Part shown: positions 28,936 through 37,213 of the stretch, in pieces
Numbering within the stretch: position 1 is the first letter of the stretch
Layout: every line of letters begins with the position of its first letter
The notes under the pieces: model-generated
What the model was told of the DNA's origin: nothing
Databases searched by the model: none
The model's input: only the letters and a program-made list of their open reading frames with translations
Assembly (NCBI RefSeq): GCF_900129855.1
Contig: NZ_LT670819.1
Span: 6,944,001 to 7,008,000, forward strand
DNA from: Streptomyces sp. 3214.6
GTDB lineage: Bacteria > Actinomycetota > Actinomycetes > Streptomycetales > Streptomycetaceae
DNA: 64,000 nt
Direction of reading: 5' to 3'
Program-made: the position numbers and the translations under genes

Positions 28936-29735
28936 TGCCGGTTCTGGTGGCGAGCGACCTCGACCGTACGCTCATCTACTCGGCGGCCGCCCTGGCGCTG
29001 ACCATGCCGGACGCCCGCGCGCCGCGCCTGCTGTGCGTGGAGGTCCACGAGGCGAGGCCACTGTCGTTCATGACCGAGACGGCGGCGCAGCTGCTCACCG
29101 ACCTCGGTGACACGGCAGTGTTCGTGCCGACGACGACCCGGACGCGCAAGCAGTACCAGCGCATCAACCTTCCGGGCCCGCAGCCGGCGTACGCGATCTG
29201 CGCGAACGGCGGTCATCTGCTGGTCGACGGGGCGACCGACCAGGACTGGCACGGGTCCGTGCTCGCCCGGCTGGCCGACGAGTGCGCGCCGCTCGCCGAG
29301 GTGCAGGAGCACCTGACGAAGACGGCGGACCCGCTCTGGCTGCGCAAACAGCGCATCGCCGAGGACCTGTTCGCCTACCTCGTCGTCGAGCGCGAGCTGC
29401 TGCCCGAGGAGTGGGTGAAGGAGCTCGCGGCCTGGGCGGAGAACCGCGGCTGGACCGTGTCGCTGCAGGGTCGCAAGATCTATGCCGTGCCGAAGCCGCT
29501 GACCAAGAGCGCGGCCGTGCGCGAGGTGGCCCGCCGCACCGGCGCCGAACTGACGCTGGCCGCGGGCGACTCGCTGCTCGACGCCGACCTGCTGCTGGCC
29601 GCCGACCGGGGCTGGCGCCCGGGGCACGGCGAACTGGCCGACGCGGCCTGGACGGCCCCGGCGATCACCGCCCTGCCCGAGCGGGGCGTGCTGGCCGGCG
29701 AGCGCATCCTGCGGGAGTTTCTGAAGAACTCCTGA
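28935..29735 (+). CDS. HAD family phosphatase
   Basis: Haloacid-dehalogenase-type phosphatase, 266 aa. Motif I is ASDLDRTLIYS with the nucleophilic Asp and the acid/base Asp two residues on. Motif IV is LAAGDSLLDADLLLAA. A cap domain lies between them (about residues 75-180), resembling the C2 cap of sucrose-phosphatase-like enzymes. The ATG overlaps the preceding stop by one base, so translation is coupled. As the last gene of the lyase-PRTase module it probably removes a phosphate from the phosphoribosyl product. The substrate is inferred only from context. Confidence 0.9.
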   Translation: MPVLVASDLDRTLIYSAAALALTMPDARAPRLLCVEVHEARPLSFMTETAAQLLTDLGDTAVFVPTTTRTRKQYQRINLPGPQPAYAICANGGHLLVDGATDQDWHGSVLARLADECAPLAEVQEHLTKTADPLWLRKQRIAEDLFAYLVVERELLPEEWVKELAAWAENRGWTVSLQGRKIYAVPKPLTKSAAVREVARRTGAELTLAAGDSLLDADLLLAADRGWRPGHGELADAAWTAPAITALPERGVLAGERILREFLKNS

Positions 29736-29756
29736 GAACGCGCCCTGGGCCGGACG

Positions 29757-29981
29757 TCAGCCGCAGCAGCCGCCGCCGCAACAACCGCCTCCGCCTCCGC
29801 CCCCGCCGCCCGCTCCGGGCGCGGGGGCGGAGGCGGTGCCGCCCACGGCCACGGTTGAGAGAAGCTTCACTGTGTCGTCATGACCCGCGGGGCAGGACGC
29901 GGGATCGGCGGACCGGGCCATCGGCCGGCTCAGTTCGAAGGTGTCGCCGCAGGTCCGGCAGCGGTACTCGTAGCGAGGCAT
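29757..29981 (-). CDS. FmdB family zinc-ribbon protein with Gly/Cys tail
   Basis: Small protein of 74 aa with an FmdB-type zinc ribbon at the N-terminus (YEYRCRTCGDTFEL). The second knuckle is CPAGH, with His in place of the usual final Cys. The C-terminus is nine consecutive glycines and then CCGGGCCG, which could bind metal. The DNA of this tail forms a 16-bp perfect hairpin (29791-29836) that could also end transcription. FmdB proteins are putative regulators; the function is unproven. It is convergent with the HAD gene, with 21 nt between stops. Confidence 0.85.
   Translation of the reverse strand: MPRYEYRCRTCGDTFELSRPMARSADPASCPAGHDDTVKLLSTVAVGGTASAPAPGAGGGGGGGGGCCGGGCCG
29791..29836. 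terminator. Hairpin within the fmdB-like coding tail
   Basis: Perfect 16-bp stem (29791-29806 with 29821-29836), extended by an inner GCCCG/CGGGC stem past a single bulged C. It lies about 55 nt beyond the stop of the convergent ter-module operon and inside the 3' coding end of the zinc-ribbon gene, so it may terminate the HAD transcript. Confidence 0.6.
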
Positions 29982-30218
29982 GGCCCCAGATTAGGGCCTT
30001 ATGCTCGGACGGTGCGTCAGCAGTTTGACCATTGTTCACTTCTGGCGTTTCCTTATGTGGAGAATTTGCGAAGGGCGCTGGTAATTTGAGAGCGCCGCAC
30101 GAACCCCGAGGTCGGAAGGGTTCACGCTTTGCGGCCGCGTCAACGGCAACCATGTCAGGCCCTCGTAAGTCTGTACGTCTGCCTGCGAGCAATACGGAGT
30201 GCGGGAGGGAGACGCGTC

Positions 30219-32483
30219 GTGACCCAGGCGGGGCAGGGGGAGGAGCCCCAAGAGCCAGATGCCACCATGCAGTTGAAGGTCCCTGCCTCTTTCCGGGCGG
30301 ACGAGACCATGCAACTGCGGGTATCGGATATACCGGCCTTGCCGGACATATCCGAGGGCGGCGGTGAAGGCGGTGGCGACAAGAAAGCGCGTTCGTCGAA
30401 AAACCGGCGGAAAGCCCCCCGCCCTTCCGTGTTTGCCCGAATATCCGCGGCTCTGGGTCCCCGGCTGACCCCGTTTCTCGCGGCACTGGCCCCGTATGTG
30501 GCTCGTGTCACGCCGTACGCCCGCAAGCTGCGCCCGCAGTACCCGCGCCCGGGCCGTACCGGCTGGCGGCGCTGGATACCCTCCTGGCGGCAGTGGCTCG
30601 GCGGCTTCCTTGCGTCGATGGGCCTGAGCAGCCTGCTGCTGGTCGTCGCCTACGCGGCCACCGACATACCGGACAACATCAACTCGTACGCCACCCAGCA
30701 GGACAACGTGTACTTCTGGGCCGACGGGACGCCGATGGCCCGCACCGGCTGGGTGCAGCGACAGGCGATGCCGCTGAAGGACATCCCCGAGGACGTCCGC
30801 TGGGCGGTCCTCGCGGCCGAGAACGCGAGCTTCTACAGCGACCCCGGCATCTCCTTCAAGGGCATCACCCGCGCCCTGTTCCGCACGATCGGCCAGGGCG
30901 ACACCCAGGGCGGCTCCACGATCACCCAGCAGTACGTCAAGAACGTCTATCTGAACCAGAACCAGACGGTCAGCCGCAAGTTCACCGAGGCGATGATCTC
31001 CCTCAAGCTCGACGACCAGATGAGCAAGGACGACATCCTCGAGGGCTACCTCAACACCAGCTGGTTCGGCCGCGGCACCTACGGCATCCAGCGTGCCGCC
31101 CAGGCCTACTACGGCAAGGACGTCAGTCAACTCAACGCCAGCGAGGCCGCGTTCCTGGCCTCCCTCCTCAGGGGCGCGGGCCTCTACGACCCGACCCTGA
31201 GCTCCGCCAACCGCGCCCGTGCCGTCGAGCGCTGGTCGTGGACCCTGGACCGGATGGTCGAGATCGGCAAGCTGTCGAAGGCCGAGCGCGCCAAGTACAC
31301 GAAGTTCCCCGAGCCGCTCAAGGCCAACCCGCTGTACGACACCGGTGAGCAGAGCGACTACCTGGTCGAACTCGCCTCCCAGTACGCCAAGAAGGCCGGG
31401 AACATCTCCGACAAGGACTTCGACCTGGGCGGCTACCAGATCTACACGACCTTCGACAAGAAGCGCGAGACCCAGCTCACCGACGCCGTCACCAAGGCCC
31501 GCAAGAAGGCCCAGAAGGACGACCCGAAGGACGCCGCGGCCGCGCACTACGGCGCCTCCTCGGTGGCCGCCGACGGGCGGATCCTCGCCGTCTACGGCGG
31601 CCCCGACCACCGGACGCAGGGCTACAACGAGTCCAACGCCACCACCGTCCCCGCCGGGTCGGCCTTCCAGCCGTTCGTGTACGCGGCCGGCCTGGAGCAC
31701 GGCATCCACAAGACCCGTGACGGGGAGACCACCGAGATCACCGGCGACTCGCTCTACGACGGCAACAACAAGGCGCTGTTGACCACCCCCGAGGGCTACT
31801 ACTGGGACCGCAACGGCAAGCGGGTCGTCTCCGAGAACGACGGCGGCAAGTCCTACGGGCAGATCTCCCTGCACCGGGCTCTGGCCCGGTCGGTGAACAC
31901 GCCGTTCATGCAGCTCGGCATGGACACCGGCCTGGACGTGGTGCGCTCCACCGCTGAGAAGTCCGGGCTGCTGTCCTCCAGCTTCGGGGCGCAGGTGCCC
32001 GCGCTGTCCACGGGCAGTGCCACGCCCAGCGCGATCCGCATGGCCAGCGGCTACGCCACCTTCGCCGCGGGCGGCAAGCACACCGAGCCGTACTCGGTGC
32101 GCATGATCACCAAGAACGGCACCAAGGTCGTCCTGGAGACCCCGGCCACCGACCGCGCGTTCGGCGCCGATGTGGCCGAGGAGGTCAACTCCGCGCTCGC
32201 GGACTCCTTCAGCCTCGCCCACCCGGACGACGTGCCCTCCTCGCAGCAGCAGGCCGCCCGGTCCGGCTCGCTCGGCCGGGTGACCGGGAAGGCGGGCACC
32301 ACCCAGGACGACACCGCCGCCTGGTACGTCGGCTCCGCCAAGGCCGTGTCCACCGCCGTCGTCGTCTACCGCATCGACCTCACCAAGAGCCTCGAACCGC
32401 TTCCACTGAAGGGCATCGCCGGCACGACCCACGACAGCGTTCCGTACGGCATCTGGTCAGGTGCCATGAGCCCGCTCGGCTGA
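30219..32483 (+). CDS. Class A penicillin-binding protein with degenerate transpeptidase
   Basis: Membrane-anchored peptidoglycan synthase, 754 aa. A cytoplasmic N-terminus (residues 1-125) contains two TMQL motifs. One membrane helix lies at about 128-147. The GT51 glycosyltransferase follows with catalytic Glu201 (AAENASFY) and GGSTITQQ at 231-238, all intact. The transpeptidase domain has Ser481 in SAFQ, where the SxxK lysine is Gln484. SVN (558-560) is intact, but the KTG box is KAG (691-693). Glycan polymerisation should work while crosslinking is doubtful. The GTG at 30219 has GGAGG about 10 nt upstream. It heads an envelope gene set with the deacetylase and amidase genes. Confidence 0.9.
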   Translation: MTQAGQGEEPQEPDATMQLKVPASFRADETMQLRVSDIPALPDISEGGGEGGGDKKARSSKNRRKAPRPSVFARISAALGPRLTPFLAALAPYVARVTPYARKLRPQYPRPGRTGWRRWIPSWRQWLGGFLASMGLSSLLLVVAYAATDIPDNINSYATQQDNVYFWADGTPMARTGWVQRQAMPLKDIPEDVRWAVLAAENASFYSDPGISFKGITRALFRTIGQGDTQGGSTITQQYVKNVYLNQNQTVSRKFTEAMISLKLDDQMSKDDILEGYLNTSWFGRGTYGIQRAAQAYYGKDVSQLNASEAAFLASLLRGAGLYDPTLSSANRARAVERWSWTLDRMVEIGKLSKAERAKYTKFPEPLKANPLYDTGEQSDYLVELASQYAKKAGNISDKDFDLGGYQIYTTFDKKRETQLTDAVTKARKKAQKDDPKDAAAAHYGASSVAADGRILAVYGGPDHRTQGYNESNATTVPAGSAFQPFVYAAGLEHGIHKTRDGETTEITGDSLYDGNNKALLTTPEGYYWDRNGKRVVSENDGGKSYGQISLHRALARSVNTPFMQLGMDTGLDVVRSTAEKSGLLSSSFGAQVPALSTGSATPSAIRMASGYATFAAGGKHTEPYSVRMITKNGTKVVLETPATDRAFGADVAEEVNSALADSFSLAHPDDVPSSQQQAARSGSLGRVTGKAGTTQDDTAAWYVGSAKAVSTAVVVYRIDLTKSLEPLPLKGIAGTTHDSVPYGIWSGAMSPLG

Positions 32484-32533
32484 CCACCGACCCCGGGCAC
32501 CCGCGCCCCCGAATCCGGAGAAATGATCCGCAC

Positions 32534-33814
32534 ATGAAGTCACCGTCGGGCCGCCGCCGCAAGGCCCCGGCATCCACGCGCCGCCCCGTCGCCACCCACC
32601 CGGGGTTCCTGACACTGGCGGCGCTCCTCGTCGTCGCCTCCCTGATGGCCGGCTACCTGGTGCTCCACCGCACGGACGACACCCAGCCGACGGCGTCCTC
32701 GGGGGACAGCAGGAAGGCGTCGTCGGAGGCCACCAAGGAGCCGGTGTGGGACGGCAAGACCCACGTCCTGGGGGACGGCTCCACCTCGTACACCGGGCCG
32801 CAGACGGGCCAGTTGAAGCCGGTCCCGCTCAAGCCCGGTGAAAAGCCACCGCAGTTCGTCGTCTTCTCCTGGGACGGCGCGCTGATGGGCGACGACGGCC
32901 TCTTCGAGCACTACCGGAAGCTGGGCGAGAAGTACAACGCCAACATGACCTTCTTCCTCACCGGCATCTACCTGCTGCCCAAGAGCAAGAAGGACCTGTA
33001 CTCCCCGCCGCAGCACCCCAGGGGCTCGGCCGCGATCAGCTACGCCACCGACGAACACATCCGCACCACCCTGGAGCAGCTCTCCGAGGCATGGAAGGAG
33101 GGCAACGAGATCGGCACCCACTTCAACGGCCACTTCTGCGGCGCCAAGGGCGGCAAGGACTGGAGCGTCGCGGAGTGGAAGAGCGAGATCGACCAGTTCT
33201 ACAAGTTCGTGGAGAACTGGAAGACCAACACCGGCTACAAGGACATCCCCCCGCTGCCCTTCGACTTCAGGAAGGAGGTCACCGGCGGCCGGGCGCCCTG
33301 CCTGGAGGGCCAGCCGAACCTCCTGAAGGCCGCCAAGGGCTACGGCTGGCGCTACGACGCCTCCAACCCGGGCGGCTTCCAGATCTGGCCGACGAAGAAG
33401 AACGGCCTCTGGGACTTCCCGCTCCAGGCGCTCCCGAACGGCGACGTGCAGTCCCTGTCCATGGACTTCAACTTCCTGGCCAACCAGTCCGACGGCCAGC
33501 CCGACGGCGACCCCGCCAAGTACACGCAGTGGGAGCAGGAGACCCTCGACTCCTACATGGCCGGCTTCAACCGGGTGTACTACGGCAGCCGGGCCCCGCT
33601 GTTCATCGGCAACCACTTCGAGCAGTGGAACGGCGGCATCTACATGAAGGCCGTCGACCAGGTCATCGAGAACGTGTGCACCAAGAAGGACGTCAAGTGC
33701 GTGTCCTTCAGGGAGTTGGCCGACTGGATGGACGTGCAGTCGCCCGCGACGCTGGAGCGGATGCGCACCCTGGACCCGGCGCAGAATCCGGACTGGTCGA
33801 CCGTCGTGAAGTGA
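32534..33814 (+). CDS. Polysaccharide deacetylase-like membrane protein
   Basis: Extracytoplasmic, membrane-anchored protein of 426 aa: basic N-terminus, one hydrophobic helix at about 24-45, a Ser/Thr-rich linker, then a NodB-like barrel. Motif 1 is FVVFSWDGA, with a single Asp in place of the usual DD pair. Motif 2 is THFNGH (HxxxH metal ligands), and a motif-3-like RAPC follows. The altered motif 1 resembles a subgroup in Streptomyces whose activity is not established. It starts 50 nt after the PBP gene and is probably in the same operon, consistent with action on cell-wall or surface glycans. Confidence 0.83.
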   Translation: MKSPSGRRRKAPASTRRPVATHPGFLTLAALLVVASLMAGYLVLHRTDDTQPTASSGDSRKASSEATKEPVWDGKTHVLGDGSTSYTGPQTGQLKPVPLKPGEKPPQFVVFSWDGALMGDDGLFEHYRKLGEKYNANMTFFLTGIYLLPKSKKDLYSPPQHPRGSAAISYATDEHIRTTLEQLSEAWKEGNEIGTHFNGHFCGAKGGKDWSVAEWKSEIDQFYKFVENWKTNTGYKDIPPLPFDFRKEVTGGRAPCLEGQPNLLKAAKGYGWRYDASNPGGFQIWPTKKNGLWDFPLQALPNGDVQSLSMDFNFLANQSDGQPDGDPAKYTQWEQETLDSYMAGFNRVYYGSRAPLFIGNHFEQWNGGIYMKAVDQVIENVCTKKDVKCVSFRELADWMDVQSPATLERMRTLDPAQNPDWSTVVK

Positions 33815-33937
33815 CGGCCGGATTCCGGGTACGGCGTAACCAAACCTCAACCGCAACCCTCTTCACACGAGCTGCACATGTCATGCAAAGATGCCCCTGC
33901 CCGGCATCCCCCCGCCGGGTCAAGAGGGGAAACATCA

Positions 33938-35113
33938 GTGAAGTCAAGGAAATTGAGCGGGACGCGCCGCCGCGTCACGATACTCGGGGCAGCGGCGACC
34001 TCGGTCGTCGCCGGAGTCGCGCTGCTGCCCAACTGGTCCGCAGGCGCCGCGGTCGTCGACGACCCCACGGTCGACGCCAAGACCAAGGCCACCTTCCAGC
34101 GGCTGGCGGACGCGGTCTTCACCGACCGTACGGACGCCCTCGTCACGGGCGCCCAGGGCGACCGCGCGAAGCCGCTGACCAACGGCTTCTCCGGTAACGT
34201 CAAGCTGTCCTCCGGCACCGCCCGCAGCGAGGGCGCCACGGTGTCCTCCCTGGAGCAGCGCAAGGACAAGCTCGCGAAGGCCGGCGAGAAGTACAGCAAG
34301 GCCGCCACCACCGTCACCCTGAACGCCACGCGCGTGACGGGCCGCACGGCCAAGGCCGCGGTCACCGAGACCACGACCCTGACCTACGCGCAGGCCCGCG
34401 GAGACGCGCCGAAGACCACCGGGTTCCAGGCCAGGCACGAGCTGACGTTCAAGGCCGACCAGCAGGGCAACTGGCAGCTCACCGGCATCACGGACACCGA
34501 CCAGGGTGGCCTCGCCGTGAACACGCTGTCCAAGCCGACGTCCGTCAAGGTGAACACCGCGGCCGACGACAACCCGATGCCGAACGCCCCGCGCGCGGCG
34601 ACCAGCTGGAACCCGCCCGCTGTCCCGAAGACCGGTACCACGTACGACTACAAGGCCATGGCGGCCTACGCCGAGAAGTACTGGAACGTCTACAACAAGG
34701 ACTACCCGGACTTCAACAACCACACCGCCGGCGGCGACTGCACCAACTTCGTCAGCCAGTCTCTGAAGGCGGGCGGCTGGAAGCACGTCCCCGGCTACGT
34801 GTACGACTACACGAAGTGGTTCGGCAACGCCGACATCCAGTCGGACTCGTTCGTCGGCGTCAACGAGTGGTCCTGGTTCGCCCAGAACTCCAAGCGGACC
34901 ACCCCGCTCGCCAACGTGTACCAGCTCGAGGTCGGCGACGTCCTCCAGATGGACTTCGACCGGGACGGGTCCAAGGACCACACGATGATCGTCACGTACA
35001 AGGCCAACGGCATGCCGTACCTGACGTACCACTCGAACAACACGCTGCGCAGGTCGCTGTCGAGCATCCTCGCGTCGTACCCGAACACGTACTACTACGC
35101 CTACCGCACCTGA
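33938..35113 (+). CDS. Secreted Amidase_6 domain protein
   Basis: Predicted secreted cysteine amidase, 391 aa. A Tat- or Sec-like signal with RRR at residues 10-12 and a hydrophobic core is followed by an Ala cleavage region near residue 38. The C-terminal catalytic domain (about 240-391) has the papain-like set: Cys in GGDCTNFVSQ, His in DHTMIVT, and Asn in YHSNN. The middle region is an unassigned beta-rich domain. The GTG at 33938 follows GAGGGGA. It is downstream of the PBP and deacetylase genes with a 123-nt gap and probably acts on cell-wall peptides or glycopeptides. Confidence 0.85.
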   Translation: MKSRKLSGTRRRVTILGAAATSVVAGVALLPNWSAGAAVVDDPTVDAKTKATFQRLADAVFTDRTDALVTGAQGDRAKPLTNGFSGNVKLSSGTARSEGATVSSLEQRKDKLAKAGEKYSKAATTVTLNATRVTGRTAKAAVTETTTLTYAQARGDAPKTTGFQARHELTFKADQQGNWQLTGITDTDQGGLAVNTLSKPTSVKVNTAADDNPMPNAPRAATSWNPPAVPKTGTTYDYKAMAAYAEKYWNVYNKDYPDFNNHTAGGDCTNFVSQSLKAGGWKHVPGYVYDYTKWFGNADIQSDSFVGVNEWSWFAQNSKRTTPLANVYQLEVGDVLQMDFDRDGSKDHTMIVTYKANGMPYLTYHSNNTLRRSLSSILASYPNTYYYAYRT

Positions 35114-35134
35114 TCCGGCCGGCCCGTCGCCCCG

Positions 35135-35638
35135 TCACTCCTCGGGATGACGGGCCCGCCAGTACGGGTTGTCGTGCGGCAGGGCGGATCCCACCCTGCC
35201 GTACATCCCGAAGACCATCAGCAGGATCCCGATCACGAAGCTGAGCATGCAGTTCTGGATCTTGAAGGCCAGGAAGTTGTAGTCCGTCTCCAGCAGCGCC
35301 ATGTTCAGGAAGCCGCTGAGGATGAACAGGACGCCGAGGGTCATGTTCAGCGTCGACGCGAAGTTCCCGCCGATCACCATGCCCACGAAGAGCAGCAGTC
35401 CGACACCGACCGACAGCCAGCTCAGCGCACCGTTGGTGTTCAGGCTCCACACCTCGTCCCCGCCGGTGTCGAAGAAGCCGATTTTGTCGATGATCCCGAA
35501 GATCCCGAAGACGACGAGACCCAGGCCCATCAGCCCGGCGCCGATCCGGTAGACCAGGTTCAGGCGATGGTCGACGGGCAGGTGGTCGTTGAGTCTGATC
35601 CGCCGTCCGGACCGGCCGTGCAGTACGTGTGTGGCCAT
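35135..35638 (-). CDS. DUF4383 membrane protein
   Basis: Integral membrane protein of 167 aa with four predicted helices (about residues 30-52, 73-90, 98-116 and 125-145) and the DUF4383 pattern. The cytoplasmic N-terminus is basic. The ATG at 35638 has GGGAGGCGGAG just upstream. It is convergent with the amidase gene with a 21-nt gap, and a CCCGTCA/TGACGGG stem spans the stop. Function is unknown. Many streptomycete genomes carry several copies. Confidence 0.83.
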   Translation of the reverse strand: MATHVLHGRSGRRIRLNDHLPVDHRLNLVYRIGAGLMGLGLVVFGIFGIIDKIGFFDTGGDEVWSLNTNGALSWLSVGVGLLLFVGMVIGGNFASTLNMTLGVLFILSGFLNMALLETDYNFLAFKIQNCMLSFVIGILLMVFGMYGRVGSALPHDNPYWRARHPEE

Positions 35639-35744
35639 CTCCGCCTCCCTGGGGGTGGACGTGCCGACGGGGGCCGTACGTACTCTCAATATCCGCCCGC
35701 CGCCCGCCGAGGGCAATGTCGGGGCGTCAGGGGCGTCAGGGGCG

Positions 35745-37139
35745 TCACTGCCCGGTGCCGCGCTCCTCGCGGATCCGGGCCACCGTGTCCGCCACCGCCC
35801 GCCGCACCGCCTCCGTCTCGGTCAGGAAGTGCCAGTAGTCGGGGTGCCGGCCCTCCAGCGTGGCGATCGCCCGCTCCAGCCGGGCCACCGAGTCGTCCAG
35901 CGGGCGCGCATGCCGCGGATCGGGCGTGTTGCGGCCCGACATGGCCAGCCGCTGCGCGTCCCGGATCGCGAACCGGGTCCGGTCGATCTCCGCCTGCGGA
36001 TCCTTCTGCACGGCGTTCAGCCTGCTCAGCCGGTCACCGGCCGCCGACACCGCCTCGTCCGTGCCGTTCAGCAGCGCCCGCACCGTCGACAGCAGCGCGG
36101 TGGCGTCCGCCCAGCGCTGCGCGTCCCGCGCGGCCTGCGCCTCCTTCAGCTTCGCCTCCGCCTGCCGGACGTTCTCCCCGGCCTGCTCGGGGACGTGCTG
36201 GAGGTCCTGCCAGCAGGCCGCCGAGAACCGCCGCCGCAGCTCGCTCAGGATCGGCTCCACCTGCCCCGAGCGGGTCTCCAGCGCCTGCGCGCGCGTACGC
36301 AGCGACACCAGCCGGTGGTCGATCTCGGCGGCCCGCTCCGGCAGCCGCTCCGCCTCCACGCGGACCGCCTCGGCCTCCCGCGACACCCGCTCAGCCCGCT
36401 CCAAGGTCTGCGGCACCCCGTGCTGCCCCGCGCCCTGGTTCAGCATCGTCAGCTCGGGCGCGAGCGCCGCCAGCCGCGCCGCGAGATCGTCCGCCCGCAG
36501 ACCGCTCTCCCGTACGGCGTCCAGGGCCTGGGAAGCGGCCAGCAGTGCCTGCCGGGCCCGCTCCACGGCGGGCGCGAGCCGGGCCAGCTGCGTCTCGGCC
36601 TTGCCGAGCAGGGGGCCCAGCCCGTCGGCGAACCGGTCCAGCTCCTGCTTGACGCGCCCCAACTCGTCCTTCGCACGGGTCAGCTCGGTGCGCGCCCGGG
36701 CGGCCACCGACGCCTCCAGGTCGTCCCGGTCGAGATCGTGGGCGTCGACGGCGTTGATGTACTGGCTGCTGGCCTCGTCGATGCGTCGGCCGACGGCCTC
36801 GAAGTCGGAGACCGCGCGCCGGGCGGCCGGCGTGTCGTCCACCGCCATGATCGTCTCGATGGAGATCCGCAGCTCGCGCTGGGCGGTGTCCAGTTCGTAG
36901 AACGCGGCCGCCGCGGCGTCCTTCGCGGCCTGCGCCTCGGCCCGCTGACCCTCCGCCCGCCCGCCGAACCAGCGCCGGGTGCCGCCGCCCGCGAACGCGG
37001 CGGGCAGCGCGAGGGCGACCACGAGAGGAAGGGCGACCAGCGTGACGGTGTCCTGGAGCGCTGAACGCAACGCCTTTCGCGCGGAACGCCGTGCGCGCGG
37101 CACCAACGGCGAGTACGGCTGCGCTGGTGTCGCCGTCAC
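35745..37139 (-). CDS. Membrane-anchored coiled-coil protein
   Basis: Protein of 464 aa that I cannot assign to a characterised family. A hydrophobic helix lies at about residues 31-52. The rest is almost entirely Ala/Glu/Arg-rich helix with heptad character (for example ELTRAKDELGRVKQELDRFA), predicted as long coiled coils. There are no cysteines apart from one in FSAACWQDL and no enzymatic motif. The start is GTG at 37139. Topology suggests a single-pass protein with a large soluble coiled domain; a scaffold or envelope role is possible but unsupported. Confidence 0.78.
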   Translation of the reverse strand: MTATPAQPYSPLVPRARRSARKALRSALQDTVTLVALPLVVALALPAAFAGGGTRRWFGGRAEGQRAEAQAAKDAAAAAFYELDTAQRELRISIETIMAVDDTPAARRAVSDFEAVGRRIDEASSQYINAVDAHDLDRDDLEASVAARARTELTRAKDELGRVKQELDRFADGLGPLLGKAETQLARLAPAVERARQALLAASQALDAVRESGLRADDLAARLAALAPELTMLNQGAGQHGVPQTLERAERVSREAEAVRVEAERLPERAAEIDHRLVSLRTRAQALETRSGQVEPILSELRRRFSAACWQDLQHVPEQAGENVRQAEAKLKEAQAARDAQRWADATALLSTVRALLNGTDEAVSAAGDRLSRLNAVQKDPQAEIDRTRFAIRDAQRLAMSGRNTPDPRHARPLDDSVARLERAIATLEGRHPDYWHFLTETEAVRRAVADTVARIREERGTGQ

Positions 37140-37213
37140 ATCCCTCTCCCGTGCTGTGATCCGCCCTGCCCGGTCTCATTCTCCCACCGGTTAAGGACGA
37201 ACACACGGGCCCG

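Noticed and set aside
30036..32432. A 798-codon open frame on the minus strand opposite the PBP gene
   Set aside because: It is the mirror of a GC-rich coding gene; its codon positions show the bias of the opposite strand, and its product has no recognisable domain.
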